From: Brevibacterium sp. JSBI002
Lineage (GTDB): Bacteria > Actinomycetota > Actinomycetes > Actinomycetales > Brevibacteriaceae
Assembly: GCF_026013965.1 (NCBI RefSeq)
Contig: NZ_CP110341.1
Coordinates: 1,860,001 to 1,924,000, forward strand
DNA length: 64,000 bases
Reading direction: 5' to 3'
The notes below the pieces were generated by a model, which searched no databases, was not told the origin of the DNA, and saw nothing but the letters and a program-made list of their open reading frames with translations. The translations under genes and the position numbers were made by a program. Of the stretch, positions 8,517-17,294 are shown piece by piece (positions within the stretch are counted from its first letter, which is position 1; each line of letters begins with the position of its first letter).

Positions 8517-9368
8517 TCAGTCGAGGTGTGCCACCCGCGAGAGGACGTGCGGTTTGCCGTTCTTCAGGTCGAAGACGGCCGACTGCGCAGCCTCGTGACG
8601 ACGCCCTTCGGTCAGCGCATAGCCGACCGTGCCGGGCAGCAGGATCGGCTTCGCGAAGGACACATCCCAGCGGTAGGACTCGAGCCGCGGATCCATCGCC
8701 GAGAACGCCCGGGAGGCGCTGTACATCCCATGGGCGATCTGCCGCGGAAATCCGAATCCCTTCGCGGCCAGACCGTTGAGGTGAATCGGGTTGTAGTCAC
8801 CGGAGACCTTCGCATAGCGCTGACCGATGATCGGATCCAGACGCCACAGGGCACTGGGCTGCGGCGCCGTGAACTCGAGGTGCGGCACCTGTGCCTTCGG
8901 CTTGGCTCCGGAGAGCTTCCGCCCCTTGGCCAGGTACGTTGAAACCTCGACCATCACGGGACGACCGTCGACCTTCGCCTCGAGCCGAACCTCGATCGTG
9001 GTGCCCTTCGTGTGCTCGAAGGGACCGGCGAGCTCGAGGTGGAAGTCCACGACCTCGCCGAGGCGGGCCTGCGAATGCATATCGACGCGATTGTGGATGT
9101 GGACCATCCCCATCATCGGCAGCGGCACTTCGGGGTCGGCCAGCAGCTGCATGCTCAGCGGGAAGCCGAGGATGTGCAGGTAGCCGGGGTGGACGATATC
9201 GTCCAGACCGTGGCCGACGACGTGGGCGAATCCCGCATAGGCGACCGGTTCGAGCGGAATGCTGCGATCGATCGCATGATCCGGCAGCTCCGGACCGGTG
9301 CGCGGGCCCACCGGCAGGGTCTTGAGCAGTGCACGGGCATAGATGGGAAGCATCGAATCCGCCATCAT
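8517..9368 (-). CDS. MaoC-like (R)-specific hydratase/dehydratase, HtdX-type
   Basis: A 283-residue double hot-dog protein. The C-terminal half has the hydratase 2 motif GDYNPIHLN (Asp and His catalytic) followed by GFPRQIAHGMYSASRAF; the N-terminal half is the degenerate hot dog. It resembles mycobacterial HtdX (Rv0241c), a 3-hydroxyacyl-thioester dehydratase. The ATG at 9368 overlaps the fabG4 TGA as ATGA, so it is the last gene of a fadA2-fabG4-htdX operon. Together with FabG4 and the FadE5-like enzyme opposite, it suggests a fatty acyl remodelling or beta-oxidation module. Family is sure; chain-length preference is unknown. Confidence 0.85.
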   Translation of the reverse strand: MMADSMLPIYARALLKTLPVGPRTGPELPDHAIDRSIPLEPVAYAGFAHVVGHGLDDIVHPGYLHILGFPLSMQLLADPEVPLPMMGMVHIHNRVDMHSQARLGEVVDFHLELAGPFEHTKGTTIEVRLEAKVDGRPVMVEVSTYLAKGRKLSGAKPKAQVPHLEFTAPQPSALWRLDPIIGQRYAKVSGDYNPIHLNGLAAKGFGFPRQIAHGMYSASRAFSAMDPRLESYRWDVSFAKPILLPGTVGYALTEGRRHEAAQSAVFDLKNGKPHVLSRVAHLD

Positions 9369-10717
9369 GCACCCACCATGTTCTGACCGCACACGCGCAG
9401 CGTCTGTCCGTTGATGCCGCGGGCACCGCTGGATGCGAGGAAGCCGATGGCTTCGGCCACATCGACCGGCTGCCCGCCCTGCTGCAGGCTCGAGAGCCGG
9501 CGCGCGACCTGGCGTGTGAGGGTCGGCATCTTCGCGGTCATATCCGTTTCGATGAAGCCGGGTGCCACCGCATTGATCGCTCCCCCGCGGGCGGCGAAGT
9601 CCTCCGCCGAGGCCGCCGTGAGTCCGATGACTCCGGCCTTCGAGGTCGCATAGTTCGTCTGTCCGCGATTGCCCGCGATTCCCGAGGTCGAGGCCAGGGA
9701 GACGACCTGGGCGCCGTCGGCGAAGAGTCCCTTCTCCGACAGGCGCGCATTGATCATCGTCTGCGCGGCGATGTTGACGGCGATGACAGAGTCCCATCTG
9801 GCCGCGTCCATGTTCGCCAGCATCTTGTCGCGGGTGATGCCGGCGTTGTGGACGAGGATGTCCACGGGTGCTCCGAGCGCCTCGGTGATCTTGTCCGGGG
9901 CATCGGCTGCGGTGATGTCGAGCTGCAGCGACTTGCCGCCGATCCGGTTCATCACCTGCGCCAGCGCCTGACCGGCCTGCGGCATGTCGACGCCGACGAC
10001 GTAGGCGCCGTCGCGGGCGAGATTCTCGGCGATCGCGGCTCCGATTCCGCGTGCGGCACCGGTGACCACGGCGGTGCGTCCGGCCAGCGGGCCGGCGGCA
10101 CCGGTGGACATGAATTCGTCTAGGCTCAGCCGCTGACCGGCGTCCGAAGACACCGTGAGGAACTGGCCGGAGACATAGGCGGATTTGCCGGAGAGCAGGA
10201 ACCACAGGGCCGCTGCCACCGAGGGTGCGGTGAGGTCGACTCCGTCGAGCAGGATCCCGTTGGCGGTGGCGCCGGCGCGCATCTCATGGGCGACCGACCT
10301 GGTGAAGCCGGTGATGCCCTGGGCGGTGGCGGCCTGCTCCGGCGTCTGGCTCTGCGCATCCGGTGCCGTCGAGATGGTGATCACTCGACCACAGGCGGCC
10401 AGTGAACGCAGGGCGGCGCCGATCTCGAGGACGACCGGTGACAGGTCGGCTGGGGACTGCGCGTCGTCGAGGACGGCGATGACGGCCCGCAGCTTCTCCC
10501 CGGTTTGGGCGTTGCGGCGGACCTCGAGTCCGTTCTCCAGCAGCTGATCGGCCAGCCCCTGGGCTCCCGGACCGGTGCCGAGGACGAGGACCGGCTTGTT
10601 CTCATAGGACGCCGGGGTGGAGCCGAAGCGGTTGAGTTCCACCGGCTGCGGCAGGCCGAGGGTTTTGGCCACCTGCTTCAGCGGTCCGTTGACGAGGGAG
10701 AGATAGGTGTCTTTCAT
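9365..10717 (-). CDS. fabG4: 3-oxoacyl-ACP reductase, FabG4-type high-molecular-weight SDR
   Basis: A 450-residue short-chain dehydrogenase with an N-terminal domain that keeps only a degenerate Rossmann fold (VLVLGTGPGAQG) and a full C-terminal SDR domain: TGAARGIGAAIA cofactor loop at about residue 216, NAGI, the catalytic Ser segment SLASTSGIAG, and Tyr-Lys in YATSKAG. The same two-domain layout is known from mycobacterial FabG4 (Rv0242c), an NADH-dependent 3-oxoacyl-CoA/ACP reductase. Its ATG overlaps the fadA2 stop (ATGA) and its own stop overlaps the dehydratase start. The mycobacterial order htdX-fabG4-fadA2 next to fadE5 is conserved. Confidence 0.9.
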   Translation of the reverse strand: MKDTYLSLVNGPLKQVAKTLGLPQPVELNRFGSTPASYENKPVLVLGTGPGAQGLADQLLENGLEVRRNAQTGEKLRAVIAVLDDAQSPADLSPVVLEIGAALRSLAACGRVITISTAPDAQSQTPEQAATAQGITGFTRSVAHEMRAGATANGILLDGVDLTAPSVAAALWFLLSGKSAYVSGQFLTVSSDAGQRLSLDEFMSTGAAGPLAGRTAVVTGAARGIGAAIAENLARDGAYVVGVDMPQAGQALAQVMNRIGGKSLQLDITAADAPDKITEALGAPVDILVHNAGITRDKMLANMDAARWDSVIAVNIAAQTMINARLSEKGLFADGAQVVSLASTSGIAGNRGQTNYATSKAGVIGLTAASAEDFAARGGAINAVAPGFIETDMTAKMPTLTRQVARRLSSLQQGGQPVDVAEAIGFLASSGARGINGQTLRVCGQNMVGA

Positions 10718-12003
10718 GCTGCCTCCACAATCGCAGTGAGTCCCTGTCCGCCTGCGGCGCAGATCGAGACCAGGGAGCGCTTCTTGCCGGTGGTCTTCAG
10801 GTGCTTGGCGGTGGTGGCGATGATACGTCCGCCGGTGGCGGCGAAGGGGTGACCTGCGGCCAGGCTCGAGCCCAGCGGGTTGAGCTTGTCGCGGTCGATG
10901 CTGCCCAGTGCCGCATCCAGTCCGGCCTTGTCCTTGCAGAACTCTTCGGATTCCCAGGCGGCCATGTGCGAGAGCACAGTGGAGGCGAAGGCTTCGTGGA
11001 TCTCGAAGACATCGAAGTCGTCGAAGGTCAGCCCGTTGCGGGCCAGCAGACGCGGGACCGCATAGGCCGGGGCCATGAGCAGCCCTTCGGCACCGTCGAC
11101 GAAGTCCACGGCAGCGGCTTCGGCATCGACGAGGCGCGCCAGCGGGGTGAATCCGTGTTCGGCGGCCCAGTCCTCGCTGCCCAGCAGCACCGAGGAGGCA
11201 CCATCGGTCAGCGGAGTCGAATTGCCGGCGGTCATGGTCGCCTCGGCGGCGAGCTTCCTGCCGAAGACCGGGCTGAGCTTCGCCAGGGATTCCACGGTCG
11301 AGTCGGCACGCATGTTCGTATCGCGGCTGACCCCGAGGTACGGGGTGGTGAGGTCGTCGAAGAATCCGGCTTCCCAGGCCGAGGCGAGGTTCTTGTGGGA
11401 AGCCACCGCGAGCTCGTCCTGAGCCTGCCGGGTGATGCCCCAGGCCGCGGTGGTGATCGCCTGGTGCTCGCCCATGCTCAGGCCCGTGCGGGGTTCGCCC
11501 GTGCTCGGAGCCTGAGGCGCGAGGTAGGCCGGACGGATCTGCGAGGCGATCTTCGCCTTCTGCATCATCGTCTTCGCGCGGGTGAGTTCGAGGAGGATCT
11601 CGCGCATCGAATCGTTGACGACGATCGGAGCGTCTGAGGTCGAATCCACGCCCGAGGCGATTCCGGACTCGATCTGTCCGGCATTGATCTTGTTGTTGAG
11701 GCTGACCACGGCTTCGAGTCCGGTGGCGCAGGCCTGACCGAGATCGAAGGCGGGGGTCGTCGGAGCCAGCGCGGAGCCGAGCACGGCCTCGCGGGTGAGG
11801 TTGAAGTCCTTCGAATGCTTGAGGACTGCACCTCCGGCGACTTCACCGATGTTCTCTCCGGCCAGGCCGAAGCGGGCGACGAGCCCGTCGATGGCCGAGG
11901 TGAGCATATCGAGGTTCGTGGCCTTCGAGTACTGCTTGTTCGAGCGGGCGAAGGGAATTCGGTTGCCGCCGAGGATGACGGCGGGGTTGTTGGGAGCGGA
12001 CAT
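10714..12003 (-). CDS. fadA2: Acetyl-CoA C-acyltransferase (thiolase), FadA2-type
   Basis: A 429-residue thiolase that condenses or cleaves 3-ketoacyl-CoA. The nucleophile is Cys92 in GQACATGLEA; the other active-site elements are EIHEAFA (His), NPLGSSLAAGHPFAATGGR (His) and ICAAGGQG (second Cys). The ATG at 12003 was chosen because GGAGG lies 5 nt upstream; an in-frame GTG at 12009 sits inside that site. It is the first gene of the leftward operon and shares a 58-bp control region with the divergent tetR gene, which contains a perfect inverted repeat. Repression by that TetR protein is inferred. Confidence 0.93.
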   Translation of the reverse strand: MSAPNNPAVILGGNRIPFARSNKQYSKATNLDMLTSAIDGLVARFGLAGENIGEVAGGAVLKHSKDFNLTREAVLGSALAPTTPAFDLGQACATGLEAVVSLNNKINAGQIESGIASGVDSTSDAPIVVNDSMREILLELTRAKTMMQKAKIASQIRPAYLAPQAPSTGEPRTGLSMGEHQAITTAAWGITRQAQDELAVASHKNLASAWEAGFFDDLTTPYLGVSRDTNMRADSTVESLAKLSPVFGRKLAAEATMTAGNSTPLTDGASSVLLGSEDWAAEHGFTPLARLVDAEAAAVDFVDGAEGLLMAPAYAVPRLLARNGLTFDDFDVFEIHEAFASTVLSHMAAWESEEFCKDKAGLDAALGSIDRDKLNPLGSSLAAGHPFAATGGRIIATTAKHLKTTGKKRSLVSICAAGGQGLTAIVEAA

Positions 12004-12033
12004 GTGCACCTCCGAGTGGTTGATTTAGCCGAT

Positions 12034-12058
12034 ACCGACAGTACCTGATACTGTCGGT
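12034..12058. promoter_or_regulatory. TetR-type operator between fadA2 and tetR
   Basis: ACCGACAGTA (12034-12043) and TACTGTCGGT (12049-12058) form a perfect 10-bp inverted repeat around CCTGA. It lies 30 bp before fadA2 and ends 3 bp before the tetR ATG, so a bound dimer would block both directions. The form and position fit a TetR autoregulatory operator; the assignment to the adjacent regulator is inferred. Confidence 0.75.
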
Positions 12059-12061
12059 TAC

Positions 12062-12673
12062 ATGAAATCGATCACAGACGGTCGCTCGACGAGATGGCAG
12101 AAGCATCGCGATGAGCGTCGTCGCGAACTTCTGCGTTCCGTACGGCTCGTCGTAGACGAGTACGGCGACGATATATCGATGGAGCAGATCTCGGACGCGA
12201 CCGGGACGTCGAAGTCTGTGCTCTACCGATACTTCACCGACCGGGCAGGTCTGCAGGCAGCCATGGGCGAATGGGCGATGGGCGTCATCGTCTGGTCTCT
12301 CGATGAGGCCGCGGCCGCCTCGGCGAAGGGCGAGGGTTCAGCCGCGGCGCAGGAGTCCCTGGCCGCGATGATCCGCGCATTCGTCACGCTCGCCGGGAAT
12401 TCCCCGAACGTGTATCGCTTCTGCGACACCGCGGTCAACCGGTTCGCGCCCGAGGAGACCGGCGGTTTCTTCAATTCCGTTGCCGGGCAGCTGGCCGAAC
12501 GCCTCGACCTGAGCGGGGAGCAGGCTCGGCTGTGGTCGGCCGGAGCGATCGGTTTCGTCCGCGCCGCCACCGAGACGTGGTTGTCCCGACCGGACCGGCC
12601 CGAGGAATTCGCCACCACCATCACCCATTGGCTCTGGGCAACCCTGCCCGAACAACGAGGAGTAGAACAATGA
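12062..12673 (+). CDS. TetR family transcriptional regulator
   Basis: A 203-residue regulator with an N-terminal helix-turn-helix (ISMEQISDATGTSKSVLYRYF, roughly residues 40-60) and an all-helical ligand-binding domain of low similarity. There is no ribosome binding site; the ATG lies immediately after the operator palindrome, so the message may be leaderless. The 3' end overlaps the FadE5-like gene (ATGA). Context suggests it senses an acyl-CoA or fatty acid and controls the thiolase, reductase and dehydratase operon and its own operon. The ligand is not visible from sequence. Confidence 0.9.
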   Translation: MKSITDGRSTRWQKHRDERRRELLRSVRLVVDEYGDDISMEQISDATGTSKSVLYRYFTDRAGLQAAMGEWAMGVIVWSLDEAAAASAKGEGSAAAQESLAAMIRAFVTLAGNSPNVYRFCDTAVNRFAPEETGGFFNSVAGQLAERLDLSGEQARLWSAGAIGFVRAATETWLSRPDRPEEFATTITHWLWATLPEQRGVEQ

Positions 12674-14709
12674 AGCTGTCTCTTGACCCGAAAGCCATCA
12701 ACGACGTCCTCGACGGACATTGGGCAGAAGCTCGCCGACTCGGGCGGACCCTGGCCGAAGCGTCGTCGACCCATGACGATCCGGCCGATGATCTCGACAC
12801 CGCACGGGCGAAGACCCTCGACGGGGTCATGATGATGGCCGAGACCGGACTGCCGATGACAGGGCTGTCACCGGAGATGGGCGGAAAGAACGAACACGCC
12901 ACGAACGTCGCCGGGTTCGAAGAGACCGTCACGGCCAACCCGAGCCTGCAGATCAAGGCCGGCGTCCAGTTCGGACTCTTCGGCGGAGCGATCCTCCATC
13001 TCGGGGACAAGGAACAGCATCAGAAGTGGCTGCTCGACGCTCAGTCCGGCCGTCTGCTGGGTTCGTTCGCGATGACGGAGATCGGGCACGGATCCGATGT
13101 GGCGAACGTGGCGACCACCGCCACCTACGATGAGGCGACCGAAGAGTTCGTCATCGAGACCCCCTTCCGGGCCGCAACGAAGGAGTACATCGGCAACGCC
13201 GCCCGCGATGCCCGGGCCGCCGTCGTCTTCGCTCAGCTCATCACCAAGGGAGTCAAGCACGGGGTGCATGCATTCTTCGTGCCCGTCCGCGACGAGGCCG
13301 GTGAGCCGATGCCGGGAGTCTCGATCGAAGACGACGGCTACAAGGGCGGGCTCAAGGGAGTCGACAATGGGCGCCTCGCCTTCGACTCCGTGCGGATCCC
13401 ACGCACGAACCTGCTCAATCGCTATGGAGACGTCACCGCCGACGGCACGTACTCCTCACCCATCGAATCGCCGGGACGCCGCTTCTTCACGATGCTCGGC
13501 ACTCTGGTCCAGGGCCGCGTCTCGCTCGACGGCGCCTCCGTGGTCGCATCGAAGATCGCCCTCGACATCGCCGTGCGCTACGGACTCGAACGCAAGCAGT
13601 TCACGGCCGGCGATGACTTCGCCGAGACGACTCTGCTCGACTACGGCCGGCATCAGCGTCGCCTCATGCCGGCCCTCGCCGCCGTGTACGCCTCGGCGTT
13701 CGCGCACGAGAAGCTGCTGACCTCCTTCGAAGAGGTCTTCGCCGGAGCCGATGACTCCGAGGAGAACCGGGCTCTGCTCGAGACCCGGGCGGCTGCGTTC
13801 AAGGCCGACTCGACCTGGATGGCGCTCGACGTCATCCAGGAATGCCGTGAGGCCTGCGGCGGTGCCGGATTCATGGCGGAGAACCGCCTCGTGGGACTGC
13901 GCGCCGATCTCGATGTCTACGTCACCTTCGAAGGCGACAACACGGTGCTGCTGCAGCTCGTGGCCAAGCGCCTCCTCGGCGACTATGCCAAGGAATTCGC
14001 GAATCTCGACGTCGGCGGAGCCGCCCGCTTCATCGGCACCCAGGCCGCAGAGCACACGCTCTACCGCACCGGTCTGGCCAATGCCGGACGGGCGATCTCG
14101 GATGCGCTGACCCCGAACCTCGGCGACAAGCGGATCAGGTCGGGTCGCCTGCAGCGGACTCTGCTCGAGACGCGTCTGGAGGTCATGGTCGCCGGAGTCG
14201 CCCAGGCGCTGCGGCCTGCAACGAAGATGCCGGCTGCGCAGGCAGCCGATCTGTTCAACGTCCACCAGCATGAGCTCATCGAGATGGCACGCGCCTATGT
14301 CGAGCTCGAGAAGTGGAAGGCACTGGACGAGAAGATGAAGCAGCAGACCGACGCCGATCAGGCCAAGGCCTTCCGTCGTCTGCGTGACACCTACGGTCTC
14401 GGACTGATCGAGAAGCACATGGCCTGGCACCTCATGTACGGTCGCCTGCCGATGTCGCGTGCACGCCAGATCAATGAGACGCTGGACCGTCTGTGCAAGA
14501 AGCTCGCGGCCAATGCCCTCGACCTCGTCGAGGCATTCGGCTATTCGGATGTCCACCGTCGGGCCACTATCGCCTCAGGTGTCGAAGCCGAGCGTCAGGC
14601 AGAGGCCGCCGACTACTACCGTCGGGCCCGGGCTCGTCAGGACTTCCCGGTCGACGAGAAGCAGCTGCGCAAGGCCGCGAACAAGAAGGCGAAGGCCGCC
14701 GCACGGTGA
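12670..14709 (+). CDS. Acyl-CoA dehydrogenase, FadE5-like long form
   Basis: A 679-residue flavoprotein of the acyl-CoA dehydrogenase superfamily with the extra C-terminal domain seen in acyl-CoA oxidases and mycobacterial FadE5. FAMTEIGHGSDVANVATTATYD is the FAD- and substrate-binding middle domain. CREACGGAGFMAENRL and YVTFEGDNTVLLQLVAKRLL are in the C-terminal helical domain, the latter holding the probable catalytic Glu. The tail is rich in Lys and Ala. Translation is coupled to tetR by an ATGA overlap. With fadA2-fabG4-htdX opposite it would provide the oxidation, reduction, dehydration and thiolysis activities of one acyl-CoA module. Broad substrate range is family knowledge. Confidence 0.9.
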   Translation: MKLSLDPKAINDVLDGHWAEARRLGRTLAEASSTHDDPADDLDTARAKTLDGVMMMAETGLPMTGLSPEMGGKNEHATNVAGFEETVTANPSLQIKAGVQFGLFGGAILHLGDKEQHQKWLLDAQSGRLLGSFAMTEIGHGSDVANVATTATYDEATEEFVIETPFRAATKEYIGNAARDARAAVVFAQLITKGVKHGVHAFFVPVRDEAGEPMPGVSIEDDGYKGGLKGVDNGRLAFDSVRIPRTNLLNRYGDVTADGTYSSPIESPGRRFFTMLGTLVQGRVSLDGASVVASKIALDIAVRYGLERKQFTAGDDFAETTLLDYGRHQRRLMPALAAVYASAFAHEKLLTSFEEVFAGADDSEENRALLETRAAAFKADSTWMALDVIQECREACGGAGFMAENRLVGLRADLDVYVTFEGDNTVLLQLVAKRLLGDYAKEFANLDVGGAARFIGTQAAEHTLYRTGLANAGRAISDALTPNLGDKRIRSGRLQRTLLETRLEVMVAGVAQALRPATKMPAAQAADLFNVHQHELIEMARAYVELEKWKALDEKMKQQTDADQAKAFRRLRDTYGLGLIEKHMAWHLMYGRLPMSRARQINETLDRLCKKLAANALDLVEAFGYSDVHRRATIASGVEAERQAEAADYYRRARARQDFPVDEKQLRKAANKKAKAAAR

Positions 14710-14733
14710 ACGCAGGCCCGTGATCCGGGCACA

Positions 14734-14775
14734 CCAGAAGACCCCCGCAGCGAACGGTCTGCGGGGGTCTTCTGG
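14734..14775. terminator. Strong hairpin after fadE5-like gene
   Basis: A perfect 17-bp stem: CCAGAAGACCCCCGCAG (14734-14750) with its complement at 14759-14775 and an 8-nt loop. It lies 24 bp after the stop of the acyl-CoA dehydrogenase gene, between it and convergent metX. Confidence 0.8.
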
Positions 14776-14795
14776 CGCTTGGGGAGATTCGGGTC

Positions 14796-14828
14796 GCTGT
14801 CTGGCGCCTGCGCTCGTCGCCAGACAGC
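14796..14828. terminator. Second hairpin, downstream of metX
   Basis: GCTGTCTGGCG (14796-14806) pairs with CGCCAGACAGC (14818-14828), an 11-bp perfect stem that starts 10 bp beyond the metX stop on the minus strand. It forms a pair of back-to-back terminators with the preceding hairpin. Confidence 0.6.
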
Positions 14829-14838
14829 CCCGTCGGTC

Positions 14839-15873
14839 TCAGTCGGCGAGGAAGTCGGCGAGCACCGCGGAGATCTTCTCTGTCTCGGTGAGGAACCCGT
14901 CGTGACCGACCGGAGAGTCGATGATGTGGTGTCGCACTCTCCCCGGCAGCGCCTCGGCGAGGATGCCCACCTGTTCCGGCGGGAACAGCCGATCCGAGGA
15001 CACGGAGACCACGAGGTTGTCGGTACAGGCGTCGGCCAGTGCGACCGTGAGGTCAGAGGAGCGACCTCGGCGCACATCATGGTCGCGCAGGGCACGTGTG
15101 AGCACAATGTAGCTGTGCGGGTCGAACCGGGCGGTGAGCTTCTTGGCCTGATGGTCCAGGTACGAGGTCACCTCGTAGTAGTCCTCCGAACGCAGCCGAC
15201 GGGAGAAGCGTTCGTTGAGGTCGGCATCGTTGCGATATGTCAGGTGCGCGATCTGCCGAGCCAGGCCGAGGCCATGACTGGGGAAGCTGCCGACGGCCGA
15301 ATAGTCTCCGGAATAGTAGTCGGCGTCGAGTTCGATCGCGCGTTCCTGCATCATCGCCCAGGCGATCTGGTCAGCTTCGCAGAAGGCCGGTGCGGCGATG
15401 ACCGCGCATTTGCGGACCTTCCGGCTGTCCAACAGAGCGAACTCGAGCGCTCGCGCACCTCCCATCGATCCGCCGATGACGGCGACCCAGGAGTCGATGC
15501 CGAGGATCTGGGCGAGATTGTGCTCCAGGCGCGCCATGTCGCGGATTGTCACCCGAGGGAATCGGGAGCCGTAGGCCAGGCCGTCATCATAGGACGACTG
15601 CGGCCCGGTCGTTCCCGAGCAGCCTCCCAGCGAGTTCGCACACACCACGAAGTACTTGTCGGTGTCAATGGCTTTCCCGGGTCCGACGACACCCGCCCAC
15701 CATTCGGTGACGCGGGTATCGCCGGTCAGAGCATGCTCGATGAGGATCGCATTGGACCGGTCGGCGTTGAGAGTGCCGAAGGTCTCATAGGCGATCTCGA
15801 CCGTGCCGAAGGTGTGTCCCGAGTCCGTACCGAAGCCGAGGATCCGTTCGACGGAAGTGCTCTGGGTGGTCAT
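14839..15873 (-). CDS. metX: Homoserine O-acetyltransferase
   Basis: An alpha/beta-hydrolase enzyme of methionine synthesis that acetylates homoserine from acetyl-CoA. The nucleophile elbow GGSMGGARALEF, the family hallmark HALTGDTRV near the N-terminus, GLGLARQIAHLTYR, and the C-terminal VGHDGFL (catalytic His) are present; an Asp in VVSVSSDRLFPP completes the triad. At 344 residues it is slightly short for the family but unbroken. It starts 1 nt after the metY stop, so the pair is one operon making O-acetylhomoserine and then homocysteine. Confidence 0.93.
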   Translation of the reverse strand: MTTQSTSVERILGFGTDSGHTFGTVEIAYETFGTLNADRSNAILIEHALTGDTRVTEWWAGVVGPGKAIDTDKYFVVCANSLGGCSGTTGPQSSYDDGLAYGSRFPRVTIRDMARLEHNLAQILGIDSWVAVIGGSMGGARALEFALLDSRKVRKCAVIAAPAFCEADQIAWAMMQERAIELDADYYSGDYSAVGSFPSHGLGLARQIAHLTYRNDADLNERFSRRLRSEDYYEVTSYLDHQAKKLTARFDPHSYIVLTRALRDHDVRRGRSSDLTVALADACTDNLVVSVSSDRLFPPEQVGILAEALPGRVRHHIIDSPVGHDGFLTETEKISAVLADFLAD

Positions 15874-15874
15874 C

Positions 15875-17197
15875 TCAAGCCGCGGTCTGCGCCTTCGCCG
15901 CTGCTGCCGCGAAGCCCTTGTCGAGGTCGCCGATGATGTCGTCGACGCCTTCGATGCCCACTGACAGGCGGACCAGTGCCGGGTTCACTCCGGCGGCCTT
16001 CTGGGCTTCCTCGTCCAGCTGTGCGTGCGTGGTCGAGGCCGGGTGGATGACGAGCGAACGGACGTCGCCGATGTTCGCCACCAGCGAGTGCAGTTCGAGG
16101 GCGTCGACGAAGGCCACAGCGGCGTCGTACCCGCCGGCGATGTCGAAGGCGAGCACCGAACCCACGCCGTTCGGCAGGTACTTCTTGGCCAGGCCGTTCC
16201 AGGGGCTCGACTCGAGTCCGGCGTAGGCGACGCGGTCGACCTGCTCGTGGGCTTCGAGGTAGGCGGCGACCTTGTTCGCGTTTTCCACGTGGCGCTCGAT
16301 GCGCAGGCTCAGGGTCTCGATGCCCTGGGCCAGCAGGAATGCGTTCGTCGGGCTGAGCGAGGGTCCGAGGTCGCGCAGACCCTGCACGCGAGCCTTGAGT
16401 CCGAAGGACACGTTCACTCCGAAAGCTCCGCCGGCGCCGAGATCGCGAGCGAAGACGAGTCCGTTGTAGGAAGCGTCGGGTTCGTTGAAGCCGGGGAACT
16501 TCTCCGGCTGTGCGCCGTAGTCGAAGTTGCCGCTGTCGACGAGGACACCGGCAACGGAGTTGCCGTGGCCGCCGAGGTACTTCGTGGCGGAATGGAGGAC
16601 GACGTCGGCGCCGTGTTCGATCGGACGCACGAGGTAGGGGCTGGCCAGGGTGTTGTCGACGATGAGCGGCACACCGGCTTCATGGGCGATTCCGGCGATC
16701 GCTTCGATGTCGAGGATGTCCGAGCGCGGGTTCGACACGACCTCGCCGAAGAGGATCTTGGTGTTGTCCTGGATCGCGTTCTTCCATGCCTCGTGGTCGT
16801 CGACCTCGACGAAGGTGGTGTCGATGCCGAGCTTGCGCAGGGTGACGTCGAGGAGGTTGACGGTTCCGCCGTAGAGGCTGGAGCTCGCGACGATGTGGTC
16901 GCCGGCTCCAGCGACGTTCGTGATCGCGAGGAAGGCCGCGGACTGGCCCGAGGCGGTGAGGACGGCGTGGACGCCGCCTTCGAGATCGGCGATCCGGTTC
17001 TCGACGACTTCGTTCGTCGGGTTCGTCAGGCGGCTGTAGACGGGGCCGACATCGGTCAGCGCAAAGCGCGCTGCGGCATGATTCGCGTCGTTGAACACGA
17101 ACGAGGTGGTCTGGTGGATGGGCAGGGCGCGCGAACCGGTGACCGGGTCGGGAACCTGTCCGGCATGGATCTGACGGGTTTCGAATGCCTGGGTCAT
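15875..17197 (-). CDS. metY: O-acetylhomoserine sulfhydrylase (MetY)
   Basis: A 440-residue PLP enzyme of the Cys/Met metabolism family; it uses sulfide and O-acetylhomoserine to make homocysteine. It shows PVYSRLTNPTNEVVENRIADLEGG, SGQSAAFLAI, the PLP-lysine segment HSATKYLGGHGNS, and the long-form features (GAFGVNVSFG, GIETLSLRIERH) that distinguish MetY from cystathionine synthase. The ATG at 17197 follows AGGAGAGTCACC. An in-frame ATG at 17320 would add 41 low-quality residues inside the control region and is rejected. Upstream lie four phased repeats that may be its regulatory site. Confidence 0.94.
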   Translation of the reverse strand: MTQAFETRQIHAGQVPDPVTGSRALPIHQTTSFVFNDANHAAARFALTDVGPVYSRLTNPTNEVVENRIADLEGGVHAVLTASGQSAAFLAITNVAGAGDHIVASSSLYGGTVNLLDVTLRKLGIDTTFVEVDDHEAWKNAIQDNTKILFGEVVSNPRSDILDIEAIAGIAHEAGVPLIVDNTLASPYLVRPIEHGADVVLHSATKYLGGHGNSVAGVLVDSGNFDYGAQPEKFPGFNEPDASYNGLVFARDLGAGGAFGVNVSFGLKARVQGLRDLGPSLSPTNAFLLAQGIETLSLRIERHVENANKVAAYLEAHEQVDRVAYAGLESSPWNGLAKKYLPNGVGSVLAFDIAGGYDAAVAFVDALELHSLVANIGDVRSLVIHPASTTHAQLDEEAQKAAGVNPALVRLSVGIEGVDDIIGDLDKGFAAAAAKAQTAA

Positions 17198-17294
17198 GGT
17201 GACTCTCCTGTATGAGTGCGGTGGCGGTGTCGCTGGTTGAGGCGATGTGATGTGTCTACTGTCATCGACTTCTCCGGCTTGCGTCCGCCTGTCT

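Noticed and set aside
8517..10205. Long minus-strand frame of 562 codons across the dehydratase and reductase genes
   Set aside because: Only its C-terminal half is the MaoC-like protein; the first half is arginine- and proline-rich shadow of fabG4 in another frame. The true gene starts at 9368 with an ATGA overlap.
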